Position numbers and translations under genes: made by a program | Assembly: GCA_026390045.1 (NCBI GenBank) | Contig: JAPLGR010000682.1 | Coordinates: forward strand, 1 to 7,047 | Length of the DNA: 7,047 nucleotides | Direction: 5' to 3' | DNA from: Chloroflexota bacterium | GTDB lineage: Bacteria; Chloroflexota; Anaerolineae; Anaerolineales; E44-bin32 | Notes under the pieces: generated by a model | Seen by the model: only the letters and a program-made list of their open reading frames with translations | Databases searched by the model: none | What the model was told of the DNA's origin: nothing | Shown here: one piece after another, positions 1-5,144 of the stretch | Numbering within the stretch: the first letter of the stretch is position 1 | Layout: every line of letters starts with the position of its first letter

Positions 1-557
1 GGGTGGCCGAGGTCACGGGGGCCAGAGCGCGCAAGGTGGCAACGACGATTGGTGGGGGACTCGTGGGGTGGGCGGCAGGTGGGCAGGCACTGGTCGCGAC
101 CGGCCGCATGGACGCGAACGGGCAGGAGGGGATCTGGTCTATCGGGCTTGATGGTTCAGAGCCGCAGCTGATCCATCAGGTCTACCGGCCGCGCGATCCG
201 CTGCTCTCACCCGGTGGGGAGTGGCTTGCATTCCACGTCGCTTTGACCGGGGATCCGGGTCAGAACGGGCTGTGGATCCTGCGAATCGATGGCAGCGGTC
301 TGTCGAAGATCACCCCGTTCGGTTCTTACCGCTGGCGGGCGGACGGCCGATTGCTGCTGATCCCACTCACGCTCGAGCAGGCTCCTACGCTGTTCGAAGT
401 CGATGCGTCTGCCGGCCGCGCGGTTCAACTCACCGATCCTGCACAGACCTCATTGCCAATCGCCAGCGGCGACTGGGTCGTTTCCCCCGATGGGAGCCAA
501 GTAGCCTTCACATCGTGGGCAGATCGCGCCGTCTGGGTGCTTACCCTGCCGGACTGA
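1..557 (+). CDS. beta-propeller (PD40/TolB-like) protein, 3' part
   Basis: Only the C-terminal 184 or so residues are in the window; the frame is open to the left edge and the GTG at base 3 is probably an internal valine. At least three WD40-like/PD40 blade signatures are visible: SPGGEWLAFHV (about residues 69-79 counted from base 3), WRADGRLLLIP (111-121) and SPDGSQVAFTS (161-171). Between them lie strands such as GIWSIGLDGSE and GLWILRIDGSG. This is the TolB-type propeller pattern in which each blade carries an S-P-D-G turn. Such propellers usually bind proteins or ligands at the cell surface or periplasm; no enzyme domain is visible in this piece. The protein ends right after the last blade strand (VWVLTLPD), so it has no C-terminal extension. 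Partner and substrate cannot be told. No clear terminator follows; the next 100 bases are non-coding and lead to the tRNA promoter. Confidence 0.8.
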   Translation, partial: VAEVTGARARKVATTIGGGLVGWAAGGQALVATGRMDANGQEGIWSIGLDGSEPQLIHQVYRPRDPLLSPGGEWLAFHVALTGDPGQNGLWILRIDGSGLSKITPFGSYRWRADGRLLLIPLTLEQAPTLFEVDASAGRAVQLTDPAQTSLPIASGDWVVSPDGSQVAFTSWADRAVWVLTLPD

Positions 558-656
558 TTCAAAGGGACTGACCACAGGGCTCTAACGCAACGGCTTCCCG
601 GATTCCCGACGGTCGGCGCAAGTGCTGATCAGGCCGGGAGAGGTGGATGACCCGCG

Positions 657-665
657 TGCTATAAT
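657..665 (+). promoter_or_regulatory. extended -10 promoter of tRNA-Ser
   Basis: A perfect TATAAT (660-665) is preceded directly by TGC (657-659), giving an extended -10 element. No TTGACA-like -35 is present at 16-18 bp upstream (the region reads GGGAGAGG), as expected when an extended -10 compensates. The predicted transcription start is near 671-673, about 29 nt before the mature tRNA. Confidence 0.75.
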
Positions 666-671
666 CCCGAT

Positions 672-693
672 GCCGGCCCTGACCAGGGCCGGC
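672..693 (+). repeat. perfect 9-bp hairpin in the tRNA leader
   Basis: GCCGGCCCT (672-680) and AGGGCCGGC (685-693) are perfect inverted arms around the loop GACC. The hairpin begins almost exactly at the predicted transcription start and ends 7 nt before the first base of the tRNA. No U-tract follows, so it is not a terminator. It may protect the 5' end of the precursor or present it to RNase P; this is inference. Confidence 0.7.
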
Positions 694-700
694 GAAACGT

Positions 701-790
701 GGAGAGGTAGCGTAGTCTGGTCTAACGCGCGCGCCTGGAGAGCGCGTGAGCCGAAAGGCTCCGCGGGTTCAAATCCCGCCCTCTCCGCCA
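701..790 (+). tRNA. tRNA-Ser(GGA)
   Basis: A complete class II cloverleaf can be folded by eye. The acceptor stem pairs GGAGAGG (701-707) with CCTCTCC (780-786), followed by discriminator G787 and a genome-encoded CCA (788-790). The D arm spans 710-728, with the GG pair at 719-720. The anticodon stem CGCGC/GCGCG encloses the loop CTGGAGA (735-741) with anticodon GGA at 737-739, reading UCC and UCU. A long variable arm (about 747-762, stem GAGCC/GGCTC) is diagnostic for serine. The T arm GCGGG-TTCAAAT-CCCGC spans 763-779. The gene has its own promoter and terminator, so it is an independent single-gene transcription unit. Confidence 0.97.
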
Positions 791-792
791 CC

Positions 793-821
793 CGACACCG
801 CGAGGGCGGTGTCGTTTTGTT
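793..821 (+). terminator. intrinsic terminator after tRNA-Ser
   Basis: CGACACCGC (793-801) and GCGGTGTCG (806-814) form a perfect 9-bp stem with loop GAGG, followed by TTTTGTT (815-821). It begins 2 nt after the CCA end of the tRNA and is the strongest terminator in the window. Confidence 0.93.
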
Positions 822-876
822 CAGACCTTTGACACCGGAACGCGACCTGCGGCCAGTGATCGTGATCCGATTCGGG

Positions 877-906
877 TTGACAGGCAGCGCATGGGAGCGT
901 TATGCT
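877..906 (+). promoter_or_regulatory. promoter of the SRP RNA gene
   Basis: A consensus -35 TTGACA (877-882) is separated by 18 bp from the -10-like TATGCT (901-906). The expected start, 912-913, coincides with the 5' end of the outer SRP RNA stem (911). Unlike the other promoters in the window it has no TGn extension. Confidence 0.8.
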
Positions 907-910
907 GACG

Positions 911-1026
911 GCGAGCGTTCGGGTGGGTCCGGCGCGGCGGAGCTCTCCGAACCCCGTCAGATCCGAGAGGAAGCAGCGGTAAGGGGAAGTCTCCGGGCGC
1001 CGCCGGGTGCCGGCCCGGGCGCTCGC
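911..1026 (+). ncRNA. ffs: signal recognition particle RNA, small bacterial type (4.5S-like)
   Basis: This RNA pairs with Ffh to form the SRP that targets nascent membrane proteins to FtsY. The diagnostic domain IV is visible at 956-977: GTCAGATCC, a GAGA tetraloop (965-968, GNRA type), then GGAAGCAGC. This matches the Ffh-binding symmetric and asymmetric loops of 4.5S RNA. Around it CCCC (952-955) pairs with GGGG (983-986). A long GC-rich rod is completed by an outer 7-bp stem, GCGAGCG (911-917) with CGCTCGC (1020-1026). The length of about 116 nt is close to E. coli 4.5S RNA (114 nt); there is no Alu domain. One base in the otherwise conserved GTCAGGTCC is A instead of G (961). There is no clear U-tract terminator, only TTTG just after the outer stem. 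Ends are set by the stem and may be off by a few bases. Confidence 0.92.
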
Positions 1027-1089
1027 TTTGTCGCATCATCCTAAGCCGGGCAATCACCTTGCACCTGAAAGAGAAAGGGCCGGAGTGTA

Positions 1090-1125
1090 GCGCCGGCCGA
1101 TCCAGCATGCCGGCGCACGGCCGGC
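1090..1125. repeat. overlapping GC-rich inverted repeats between converging genes
   Basis: GCGCCGGC (1090-1097) pairs perfectly with GCCGGCGC (1109-1116). Alternatively GCCGGCC (1092-1098) pairs with GGCCGGC (1119-1125), so two mutually exclusive hairpins are possible. The element lies between the + strand SRP gene and the - strand zinc-ribbon gene, where a bidirectional transcription block would make sense. Neither side has a proper U-tract (on the - strand a pyrimidine stretch CCCTTTCTCTTTC follows some 10 nt later), so a terminator role is only possible. Confidence 0.4.
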
Positions 1126-1139
1126 TGGCGTGCAGCCCC

Positions 1140-1232
1140 TCATGTGCTGGTCGTGCAGGCAGCCGAGGAGGTGGTGCTGTCTGCGTCCGAGGCCGAGGCA
1201 ATCATCGAGAGCCGCTTGCGCACCCGGTCACT
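1140..1232 (-). other. open, family-like extension behind the amber codon of the zinc-ribbon gene
   Basis: Reading on in the same frame after the TAG at 1235-1233 gives 31 sense codons ending at TGA (1142-1140). The translation begins SDRVRKRLSMIAS and continues into a Ser/Thr/Ala-rich tail with one cysteine. In FmdB-type proteins the second CxxC is normally followed by G-S/G-x-x-V-x-R-x-(L/I)-S and then a low-complexity Ser- or Cys-rich tail, so this stretch looks like the true C-terminus of the gene. Third codon positions remain GC-rich, as in coding sequence. It is either a recently disabled C-terminus, a readthrough extension, or the effect of a sequencing error in the stop. Confidence 0.6.
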
Positions 1233-1334
1233 CTAGCACTCCGGGCAGTTCACCGGCTTCGGCTGCTCGGTCAGGAACGCGAGCTTGTCAAACCTCGCCC
1301 TGCACGCCTCGCAATCGTATTCGTAGATTGGCAT
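1233..1334 (-). CDS. FmdB-type zinc-ribbon protein, interrupted by an amber codon (33 aa)
   Basis: The start MPIYEYDCEAC is the hallmark of the FmdB/CxxC_CxxC_SSSS family of small zinc ribbons, whose biochemical role is not settled. C8-x2-C11 and C30-x2-C33 give all four expected zinc ligands, with the last cysteine also the last residue before TAG. Family members are usually 60-110 residues and continue with a glycine at the position of the stop, so this copy is short. The ATG at 1334 is preceded by GAGG (1340-1343) at a good distance, which fixes the start; a longer frame upstream (to 1505) has no family-like sequence. The gene is divergent from the 3D-domain gene, sharing a 106-bp intergenic region. 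It may be a minimal 33-aa ribbon, a young pseudogene, or a 65-aa protein made by readthrough. Confidence 0.7.
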   Translation of the reverse strand: MPIYEYDCEACRARFDKLAFLTEQPKPVNCPEC

Positions 1335-1367
1335 CCGAACCTCACGCAGGCATCGTCCATCCGAACC
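1332..1367. repeat. 10-bp direct repeat covering the zinc-ribbon start site
   Basis: CATCCGAACC occurs at 1332-1341 and again at 1358-1367. On the - strand both copies read GGTTCGGATG; the downstream copy contains the real start ATG, and the upstream copy contains an ATG 26 nt earlier in another frame. It could be a duplicated initiation region or paired protein-binding half sites. Confidence 0.5.
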
Positions 1368-1378
1368 ACTTGGACGAT
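1352..1378. repeat. perfect 8-bp inverted repeat in the divergent intergenic region
   Basis: ATCGTCCA (1352-1359) and TGGACGAT (1371-1378) are perfect inverted arms with an 11-bp spacer, arm centres 19 bp apart. The element lies 18 bp upstream of the zinc-ribbon start codon and about 60 bp upstream of the 3D-gene start. It is a candidate operator or a leader hairpin of the - strand transcript. Confidence 0.5.
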
Positions 1379-1391
1379 CATGAGGGCAGAA

Positions 1392-1416
1392 GGTCACACT
1401 GGGCCGGCAGGTGACC
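1392..1416. repeat. 6-bp inverted repeat at the -35 region of the 3D-domain gene
   Basis: GGTCAC (1392-1397) and GTGACC (1411-1416) form an inverted repeat with a 13-bp spacer. The arm centres are again 19 bp apart. It brackets the place where a -35 element would sit (about 1401-1406) and ends 5 bp before the extended -10, so a bound dimer would contact or block RNA polymerase. Regulatory function is inferred. Confidence 0.4.
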
Positions 1417-1420
1417 CGTC

Positions 1421-1429
1421 TGCTATACT
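1421..1429 (+). promoter_or_regulatory. extended -10 promoter of the 3D-domain gene
   Basis: TGC (1421-1423) directly precedes TATACT (1424-1429), an extended -10 with no good -35 upstream. The expected transcription start near 1436 leaves only about 5 nt before the ATG at 1441, so the transcript would be almost leaderless. Confidence 0.6.
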
Positions 1430-1440
1430 CGCAGGCTGTC

Positions 1441-2847
1441 ATGAGAGCTCTTGCCTGGGTGCGGGAACGCCTGTTGTGGCAGGTACTTGCTGGTGCGGCC
1501 GTCATGGCGGTGCTCGGCGCCGCGCTGGTGTACGTCGGAACGGCCCATCAGGTAACGCTGGCTGAGGACGGGGCCGAGCGCACGATCTTCACGCATGCCG
1601 CTACCGTCGGCGGCGCACTGCGCGGCGCAGGCGTGCAGCATGCCATGGAGGACTTCCTCCAGCCGGCGGCGGACACCTCCCTGCGAGGGCTGGATCGCAT
1701 TGAGTACCGCCACGCGCGGACGGTCCTGGTTCAGACCCCCGATGAATCTCAATGGGTGACCACGGCTGCGGTCTCGCCGGCCGATATCCTTGCGACCGCC
1801 GGCCTGCGCGTCTATCCGGCCGATCGCCTGTGGGCGGACGGGGTGCCGGTATCAGGCCCAACCAGCCCCCTTGAGCATGTGCCTCAACGCTTGCGCCTCG
1901 AGCGCGGGAGGACTCTCACGCTCAGCCAGCCCACGGGTACGATCGTGGTGCATTCCTCAGCCAGCACATTGGGCGAAGCTCTGATCGACGCGGGCTTTGC
2001 CTTGCGTCAGGGCGACTCGATCGTCCCGCAGGCACAGACACCATTGGCCGCACTGGCGTCGGCCGATTTCCGGGCGGCGCGCCCGATCCGCATCAGCGTC
2101 GACGGCATCGAGCTTGAGGCGATGGCCGCGGGACCGACGGTCGGCCAGGCCCTGGTGCAGGCCGGCGTCTCCCTCGCCGGTCTTGATCGATCCGAGCCTG
2201 CAGCATCCGAGATCGTCCCGACCAGCGGCGAGGTGACCGTCGCTCGCGTGCGCGAGGATGTGCTGGTCGAGCAGGCCCCGGTGCCGCCGACCACCAAGCC
2301 TGAATTCAGCGCCGACCTCGAGCTGGATACGCGCGAGGTCATCGATCCAGGGGCGTATGGTATGCAGGCCAAGCGCGTGCGCGTGCGCTACGAGGACGGC
2401 GTCGAGGTCAGCCGCGTGGCCGAGGGGGAGTGGCGGGCGATTGAGCCCAAGGAACGCGTGGTTGCCTACGGGACGAAGATCGTCCTCAAGACGCTCGATA
2501 CCGAATCCGGGCCGATTCAGTACTACAGGGCCGTCCCTGTGTATGCGACCTCCTATTCACCATGCCGCTCGGCCGCGGATCGCTGCTACCCGGGGACATC
2601 AAGCGGCAAACCAGTGCAACGTGGGGTAATCGCGGTGACACGTGCCTGGTACTACGCGCTTGGCTGGGGCATTCCGGTCTACGTCCCCGGATATGGGACA
2701 GCCACGATCGAGGACATGTGCGGTGGTTGCCGAGGCCTCTGGATCGACCTAGGCTACTCGGACGAGGACTGGGTCACGTGGGGCGGTTACACCACGATCT
2801 ACTTTACCGCCCCGATCCCGCCCGACGTGCCCACGATCTTCCCGTGA
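1441..2847 (+). CDS. membrane-anchored G5/3D-domain cell-wall protein (YabE/Rpf-like architecture)
   Basis: A 468-residue exported protein. A basic N-terminus (MRALAWVRER) is followed by one hydrophobic segment at about 12-33, a signal anchor or signal peptide. Residues about 36-275 look like four degenerate ubiquitin-like (DUF348-type) repeats, seen best in the recurring core (T/S)-(V/L)-G-x-A-L-x-x-A-G (55-64, 176-185, 233-242). A G5 domain follows at about 275-350 (EVSRVAEGEW, VVAYGTKI). The C-terminus is a 3D domain (about 366-457), with YATSYSPC, GTSSGKPVQRGVIAV and YVPGYGTATIED; the aspartates are D425, D436 and D441/D443. In YabE and Rpf-like proteins this layout belongs to peptidoglycan-binding, possibly lytic, wall-remodelling proteins. 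Four cysteines (375, 382, 427, 430) inside the 3D domain are unusual. ATG 1441 is preferred over the in-frame GTG 1411 because the promoter lies between them. It overlaps rsmA by 4 bp. Confidence 0.9.
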   Translation: MRALAWVRERLLWQVLAGAAVMAVLGAALVYVGTAHQVTLAEDGAERTIFTHAATVGGALRGAGVQHAMEDFLQPAADTSLRGLDRIEYRHARTVLVQTPDESQWVTTAAVSPADILATAGLRVYPADRLWADGVPVSGPTSPLEHVPQRLRLERGRTLTLSQPTGTIVVHSSASTLGEALIDAGFALRQGDSIVPQAQTPLAALASADFRAARPIRISVDGIELEAMAAGPTVGQALVQAGVSLAGLDRSEPAASEIVPTSGEVTVARVREDVLVEQAPVPPTTKPEFSADLELDTREVIDPGAYGMQAKRVRVRYEDGVEVSRVAEGEWRAIEPKERVVAYGTKIVLKTLDTESGPIQYYRAVPVYATSYSPCRSAADRCYPGTSSGKPVQRGVIAVTRAWYYALGWGIPVYVPGYGTATIEDMCGGCRGLWIDLGYSDEDWVTWGGYTTIYFTAPIPPDVPTIFP

Positions 2848-3743
2848 GCCCCGAGACGCCGCATACCTCCTCGGACCACGTTGGGTTTGTCGATGCCCGC
2901 GCAATCCTGCGGCGCCATGGCGTCCGGCCCAACACGCGCCTCGGCCAGAACTTCCTTGTGGATCCGGCGGCGCTTGAGCGCGTGATGCAAGCGGCGGAAC
3001 TCAACGCGGGCGACGCGGTGCTTGAGATCGGCGCTGGGGTTGGGACGCTCACAGCCCGGCTGGCTCGTGATGTGCGGCGCGTGGTGGCTGTGGAGCTCGA
3101 TGGCCGGCTGATCGGGCCGCTGCGCGAGGTCGTCGCCGGGATGACGAACGTCGAGGTCATCCAGGCCGACGCGCTGCAGCTCGACCTGGCCGAACACATG
3201 CGCGCCGAGCCATTCCGGGTAGTCGCCAATATCCCGTATCAGATCACATCCCACTTGCTGCGCCGGTTGATGGAGACGCCTGCCGCGCCGGACCGCGTCG
3301 TCCTGACGCTGCAGGCGGAGGTAGTTGATCGGATCGTTGCAGCCGCGGGTGAGATGAGCCTGCTGGCGCTGAGCATTCAGGTGTATGGCGCGCCTAGGCG
3401 CATGGCAGGAATCCCAGCTGGCGCCTTCTTCCCCGTCCCGCAAGTCGATTCGGCTGTGCTGCGGATCGATCGTCACCCCTTGCCCGTGATCCCGGCAGAG
3501 CTGATCCCGCCGTTCTTCCGCCTGGCGCGTGCCGGCTTCCAGCAGCGGCGCAAGCAGCTGCGCAACTCGCTGGCCTCTGGCCTCGGGATTCCGGCCGCGG
3601 AGGCCTCCAGCCTGCTGGTGCAGGCCGAGATCCGGCCCGACCGGCGCGCGCAGGAGCTTGCGTTTGAGGATTGGGAGCGCCTGGCGCGGTGCCTTACGTC
3701 CGTGGGGGGGAAGGGACCGGCGTCAGCTGAGCCGGCCGTCTGA
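2844..3743 (+). CDS. rsmA: 16S rRNA (adenine1518-N6/adenine1519-N6)-dimethyltransferase RsmA/KsgA
   Basis: Transfers four methyl groups from SAM to two adjacent adenines in the helix 45 loop of 16S rRNA, late in 30S assembly; cytosolic. From the GTG start the protein has 299 residues, normal for the family. Motifs in order: LGQNFL (33-38), SAM-binding EIGAGVGTLT (61-70), VELD (83-86, ribose contact), QADAL (107-111), catalytic NIPY (129-132), FFPVPQVDSAV (195-205) and QRRKQLRN (234-241). The usual QKE after the catalytic region is QAE here (157-159), and the following loop is short. The start GTG (2844) overlaps the stop of the 3D gene as GTGA; no Shine-Dalgarno is visible, which suggests translational coupling. 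The frame runs much further upstream but without family-like sequence. The 3' end overlaps the converging glycosyltransferase by 21 bp. Confidence 0.97.
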   Translation: MSPETPHTSSDHVGFVDARAILRRHGVRPNTRLGQNFLVDPAALERVMQAAELNAGDAVLEIGAGVGTLTARLARDVRRVVAVELDGRLIGPLREVVAGMTNVEVIQADALQLDLAEHMRAEPFRVVANIPYQITSHLLRRLMETPAAPDRVVLTLQAEVVDRIVAAAGEMSLLALSIQVYGAPRRMAGIPAGAFFPVPQVDSAVLRIDRHPLPVIPAELIPPFFRLARAGFQQRRKQLRNSLASGLGIPAAEASSLLVQAEIRPDRRAQELAFEDWERLARCLTSVGGKGPASAEPAV

Positions 3744-4490
3744 ATCAGGGAGCCGCGCTCGCTGGTCTGGCGTCAGGTGTCGGTGCATCCACAACACCTG
3801 CCACACGCGTAGCGCAGCCTCCACCTGGATCTTGGACGACATCTTCGATTGCCCGATGCGGCGATCCTCGAAGTAGATCGGCGCCTCAGCCATGGCGTAC
3901 CCGAGCCGTTGCGCGACGTAGGCCATCTCCACCTGGAAGACATACCCGTTCGAGCGGATGCGGTCCAACGGCATGCCGTGCAGCGTTTCGCGACGCCAGA
4001 CGCGGAATCCCCCTGTGGCGTCGCGGATCCTGAGCCCCAGGATCAGACGCGCGTACGCGTTGCCGAAGCCGGACAGCAACTTGCGTCCGGCACCCCATCG
4101 CCTGTCCACGCTTCCGCCTGGGACATAGCGCGAGCCCAGGACGACATCCGACAGCTCCAGCATGTCGAGGAACCCCGGCAGGTAGTGCGGAGAATGCGAG
4201 AAGTCCGCGTCCATCTGGCCGATGGCCTCAGCGCCCGATTCGAGCGCTGCCCGGAAACCCGTGATGTAGGCGGAACCCAATCCGAGCTTCCCGGGCCGGT
4301 GGATGACGCTTAGCCGTCCCTGGGATTCTCGCGACAGGTCCTCTGCCAGCTCGCCGGTGCCGTCCGGGGATGCGTCATCGACGATCAACAGCCGCGTGTC
4401 GGGCAGCGGGAGCTCCCACAACGCGCGAGCCAGGGCGGGGAGGTTGTCCGCCTCGTTGTACGTGGGTATGACGATGGTGAGCTTGCGCAT
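3723..4490 (-). CDS. Dpm1-like polyprenyl-phosphate glycosyltransferase (GT2)
   Basis: A 255-residue single-domain GT2 enzyme of the dolichyl-phosphate mannosyltransferase type. These transfer a sugar from a nucleotide sugar (classically GDP-mannose) to a polyprenyl phosphate at the inner face of the membrane. Motifs: IPTYNEADN (8-16), VDDASPDGT (37-45), the DxD metal site in MDADFSHSP (D94, D96), GSRYVPGG (119-126), DATGGFR (157-163) and FEDRRIGQSKMS (207-218). There are no C-terminal membrane helices, so it lacks the GtrA-like or long TM part of some relatives and probably binds the membrane peripherally. The donor sugar cannot be read from the sequence. ATG 4490 lies 6 bp after the stop of the V4R gene with no Shine-Dalgarno between, pointing to coupled translation in one operon. 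Its last 21 bp overlap the end of rsmA on the other strand. Confidence 0.93.
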   Translation of the reverse strand: MRKLTIVIPTYNEADNLPALARALWELPLPDTRLLIVDDASPDGTGELAEDLSRESQGRLSVIHRPGKLGLGSAYITGFRAALESGAEAIGQMDADFSHSPHYLPGFLDMLELSDVVLGSRYVPGGSVDRRWGAGRKLLSGFGNAYARLILGLRIRDATGGFRVWRRETLHGMPLDRIRSNGYVFQVEMAYVAQRLGYAMAEAPIYFEDRRIGQSKMSSKIQVEAALRVWQVLWMHRHLTPDQRARLPDSDGRLS

Positions 4491-4496
4491 GCCGGG

Positions 4497-5129
4497 CTAA
4501 GCAGCGGGCTTAGGGAGTCGAAACGAGCAGGCCGACCCGCCGTGGGCGAGGCACTCGGTCTCTTCCAAGCGTGTTGGCTCGCCGCCGAACAGCCAGTGGA
4601 CGCATTCGTCGAGCAGCCCGGCAACTGCAGCGCAAGCCGGGCCGTCGTCCACCTTTCGGCCCCAGCACGCCGGGCAGCGCTGGATGCGAAAAGCGAACGC
4701 CTCTCCGTCCTCGGAGACTGTGCACTGCTGGTCGCTGGCCTGGTTGAAGGCGTCGGCCAGCGCCTGCAGTGCGAGGTGAAGCTTCTCGGCGGCAGGGATT
4801 GGCCGCGTTGGAAGATCGGAAAGCGGCTTGAGGGCGTCCATCCTGGCAACGAGCTGGGGAAAGGCCGCCCATCCGGCGCGGCGCGCCAATCCGCGTCCGC
4901 CGCGCGGTCCGTAGAGGTCATCCAGAGCAGCCAGTAACGCGGAGAACTCGGCGAAGTCCACGCCCCGCTCGCCGTCGTCGGCCGGGAGCGCGGTGATCCA
5001 CGCTTCCAAGCGGGCGCTGTTGAGCAGAGCACTCACGCCATTCTTGCCGACAAGATTCTCAAGCTCGAGGAGGAGGATGCGGGCCGCGTGATTCGGGTAG
5101 CTGTAGCCGCTCTTCGGGATCGACGTCAC
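4497..5129 (-). CDS. V4R-domain protein (4-vinyl reductase-type ligand-binding)
   Basis: A 210-residue soluble protein. The N-terminal half (about 12-95) has the helical pattern ARILLLELENLVGKNG ... FAEFSALLAALDDLYGPRGGRG, which I associate with stand-alone V4R proteins of Chloroflexota. The C-terminal half (about 112-206) carries the V4R core: a strand FAFRIQRCPAC, then GPACAAVAGLLDECV, and the signature ECLAHGGSACSF. Cysteines at 152, 155, 166, 193 and 201 are the typical set; 136 and 176 are additional. V4R domains are thought to bind small, often hydrophobic ligands or metal and occur in regulators and near BchJ; no enzymatic activity should be assumed. The start is GTG (5129-5127), with GAGGG (5138-5142) 8 nt upstream. 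It lies 15 bp after the roadblock gene and 6 bp before the GT2 gene. Confidence 0.8.
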   Translation of the reverse strand: MTSIPKSGYSYPNHAARILLLELENLVGKNGVSALLNSARLEAWITALPADDGERGVDFAEFSALLAALDDLYGPRGGRGLARRAGWAAFPQLVARMDALKPLSDLPTRPIPAAEKLHLALQALADAFNQASDQQCTVSEDGEAFAFRIQRCPACWGRKVDDGPACAAVAGLLDECVHWLFGGEPTRLEETECLAHGGSACSFRLPKPAA

Positions 5130-5144
5130 AGGATCAACCCTCGC

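Noticed and set aside
3..5. GTG at base 3 as the true start of the propeller protein
   Set aside because: No ribosome site can be seen this close to the edge, and the sequence enters directly into blade-like strands, so the gene most likely continues upstream.
821..1201. Open frame on the - strand across the SRP RNA region
   Set aside because: It covers the SRP RNA and its promoter, has an Arg/Pro-rich translation without any motif, and no ribosome site.
1233..1235. Pyrrolysine or other programmed recoding at the TAG of the zinc-ribbon gene
   Set aside because: No suppressor tRNA or recoding element is visible here, and the family has glycine at this site. Decay or sequence error is simpler, so readthrough is kept only as an open possibility.
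1411..1440. Longer start (GTG 1411) for the 3D-domain protein
   Set aside because: The ten extra residues have no signal-peptide character, there is no ribosome site, and the likely -10 box would fall inside the coding sequence.
2799..3476. Open frame on the - strand opposite rsmA
   Set aside because: Antisense shadow; composition is His/Arg/Gln-rich without domain signatures.
3717..3735. Hairpin at the rsmA/GT2 junction as an intrinsic terminator
   Set aside because: The stem is short with a bulge (CCGGC/GCCGG around TCAGCTGA), and no U-tract follows on either strand.
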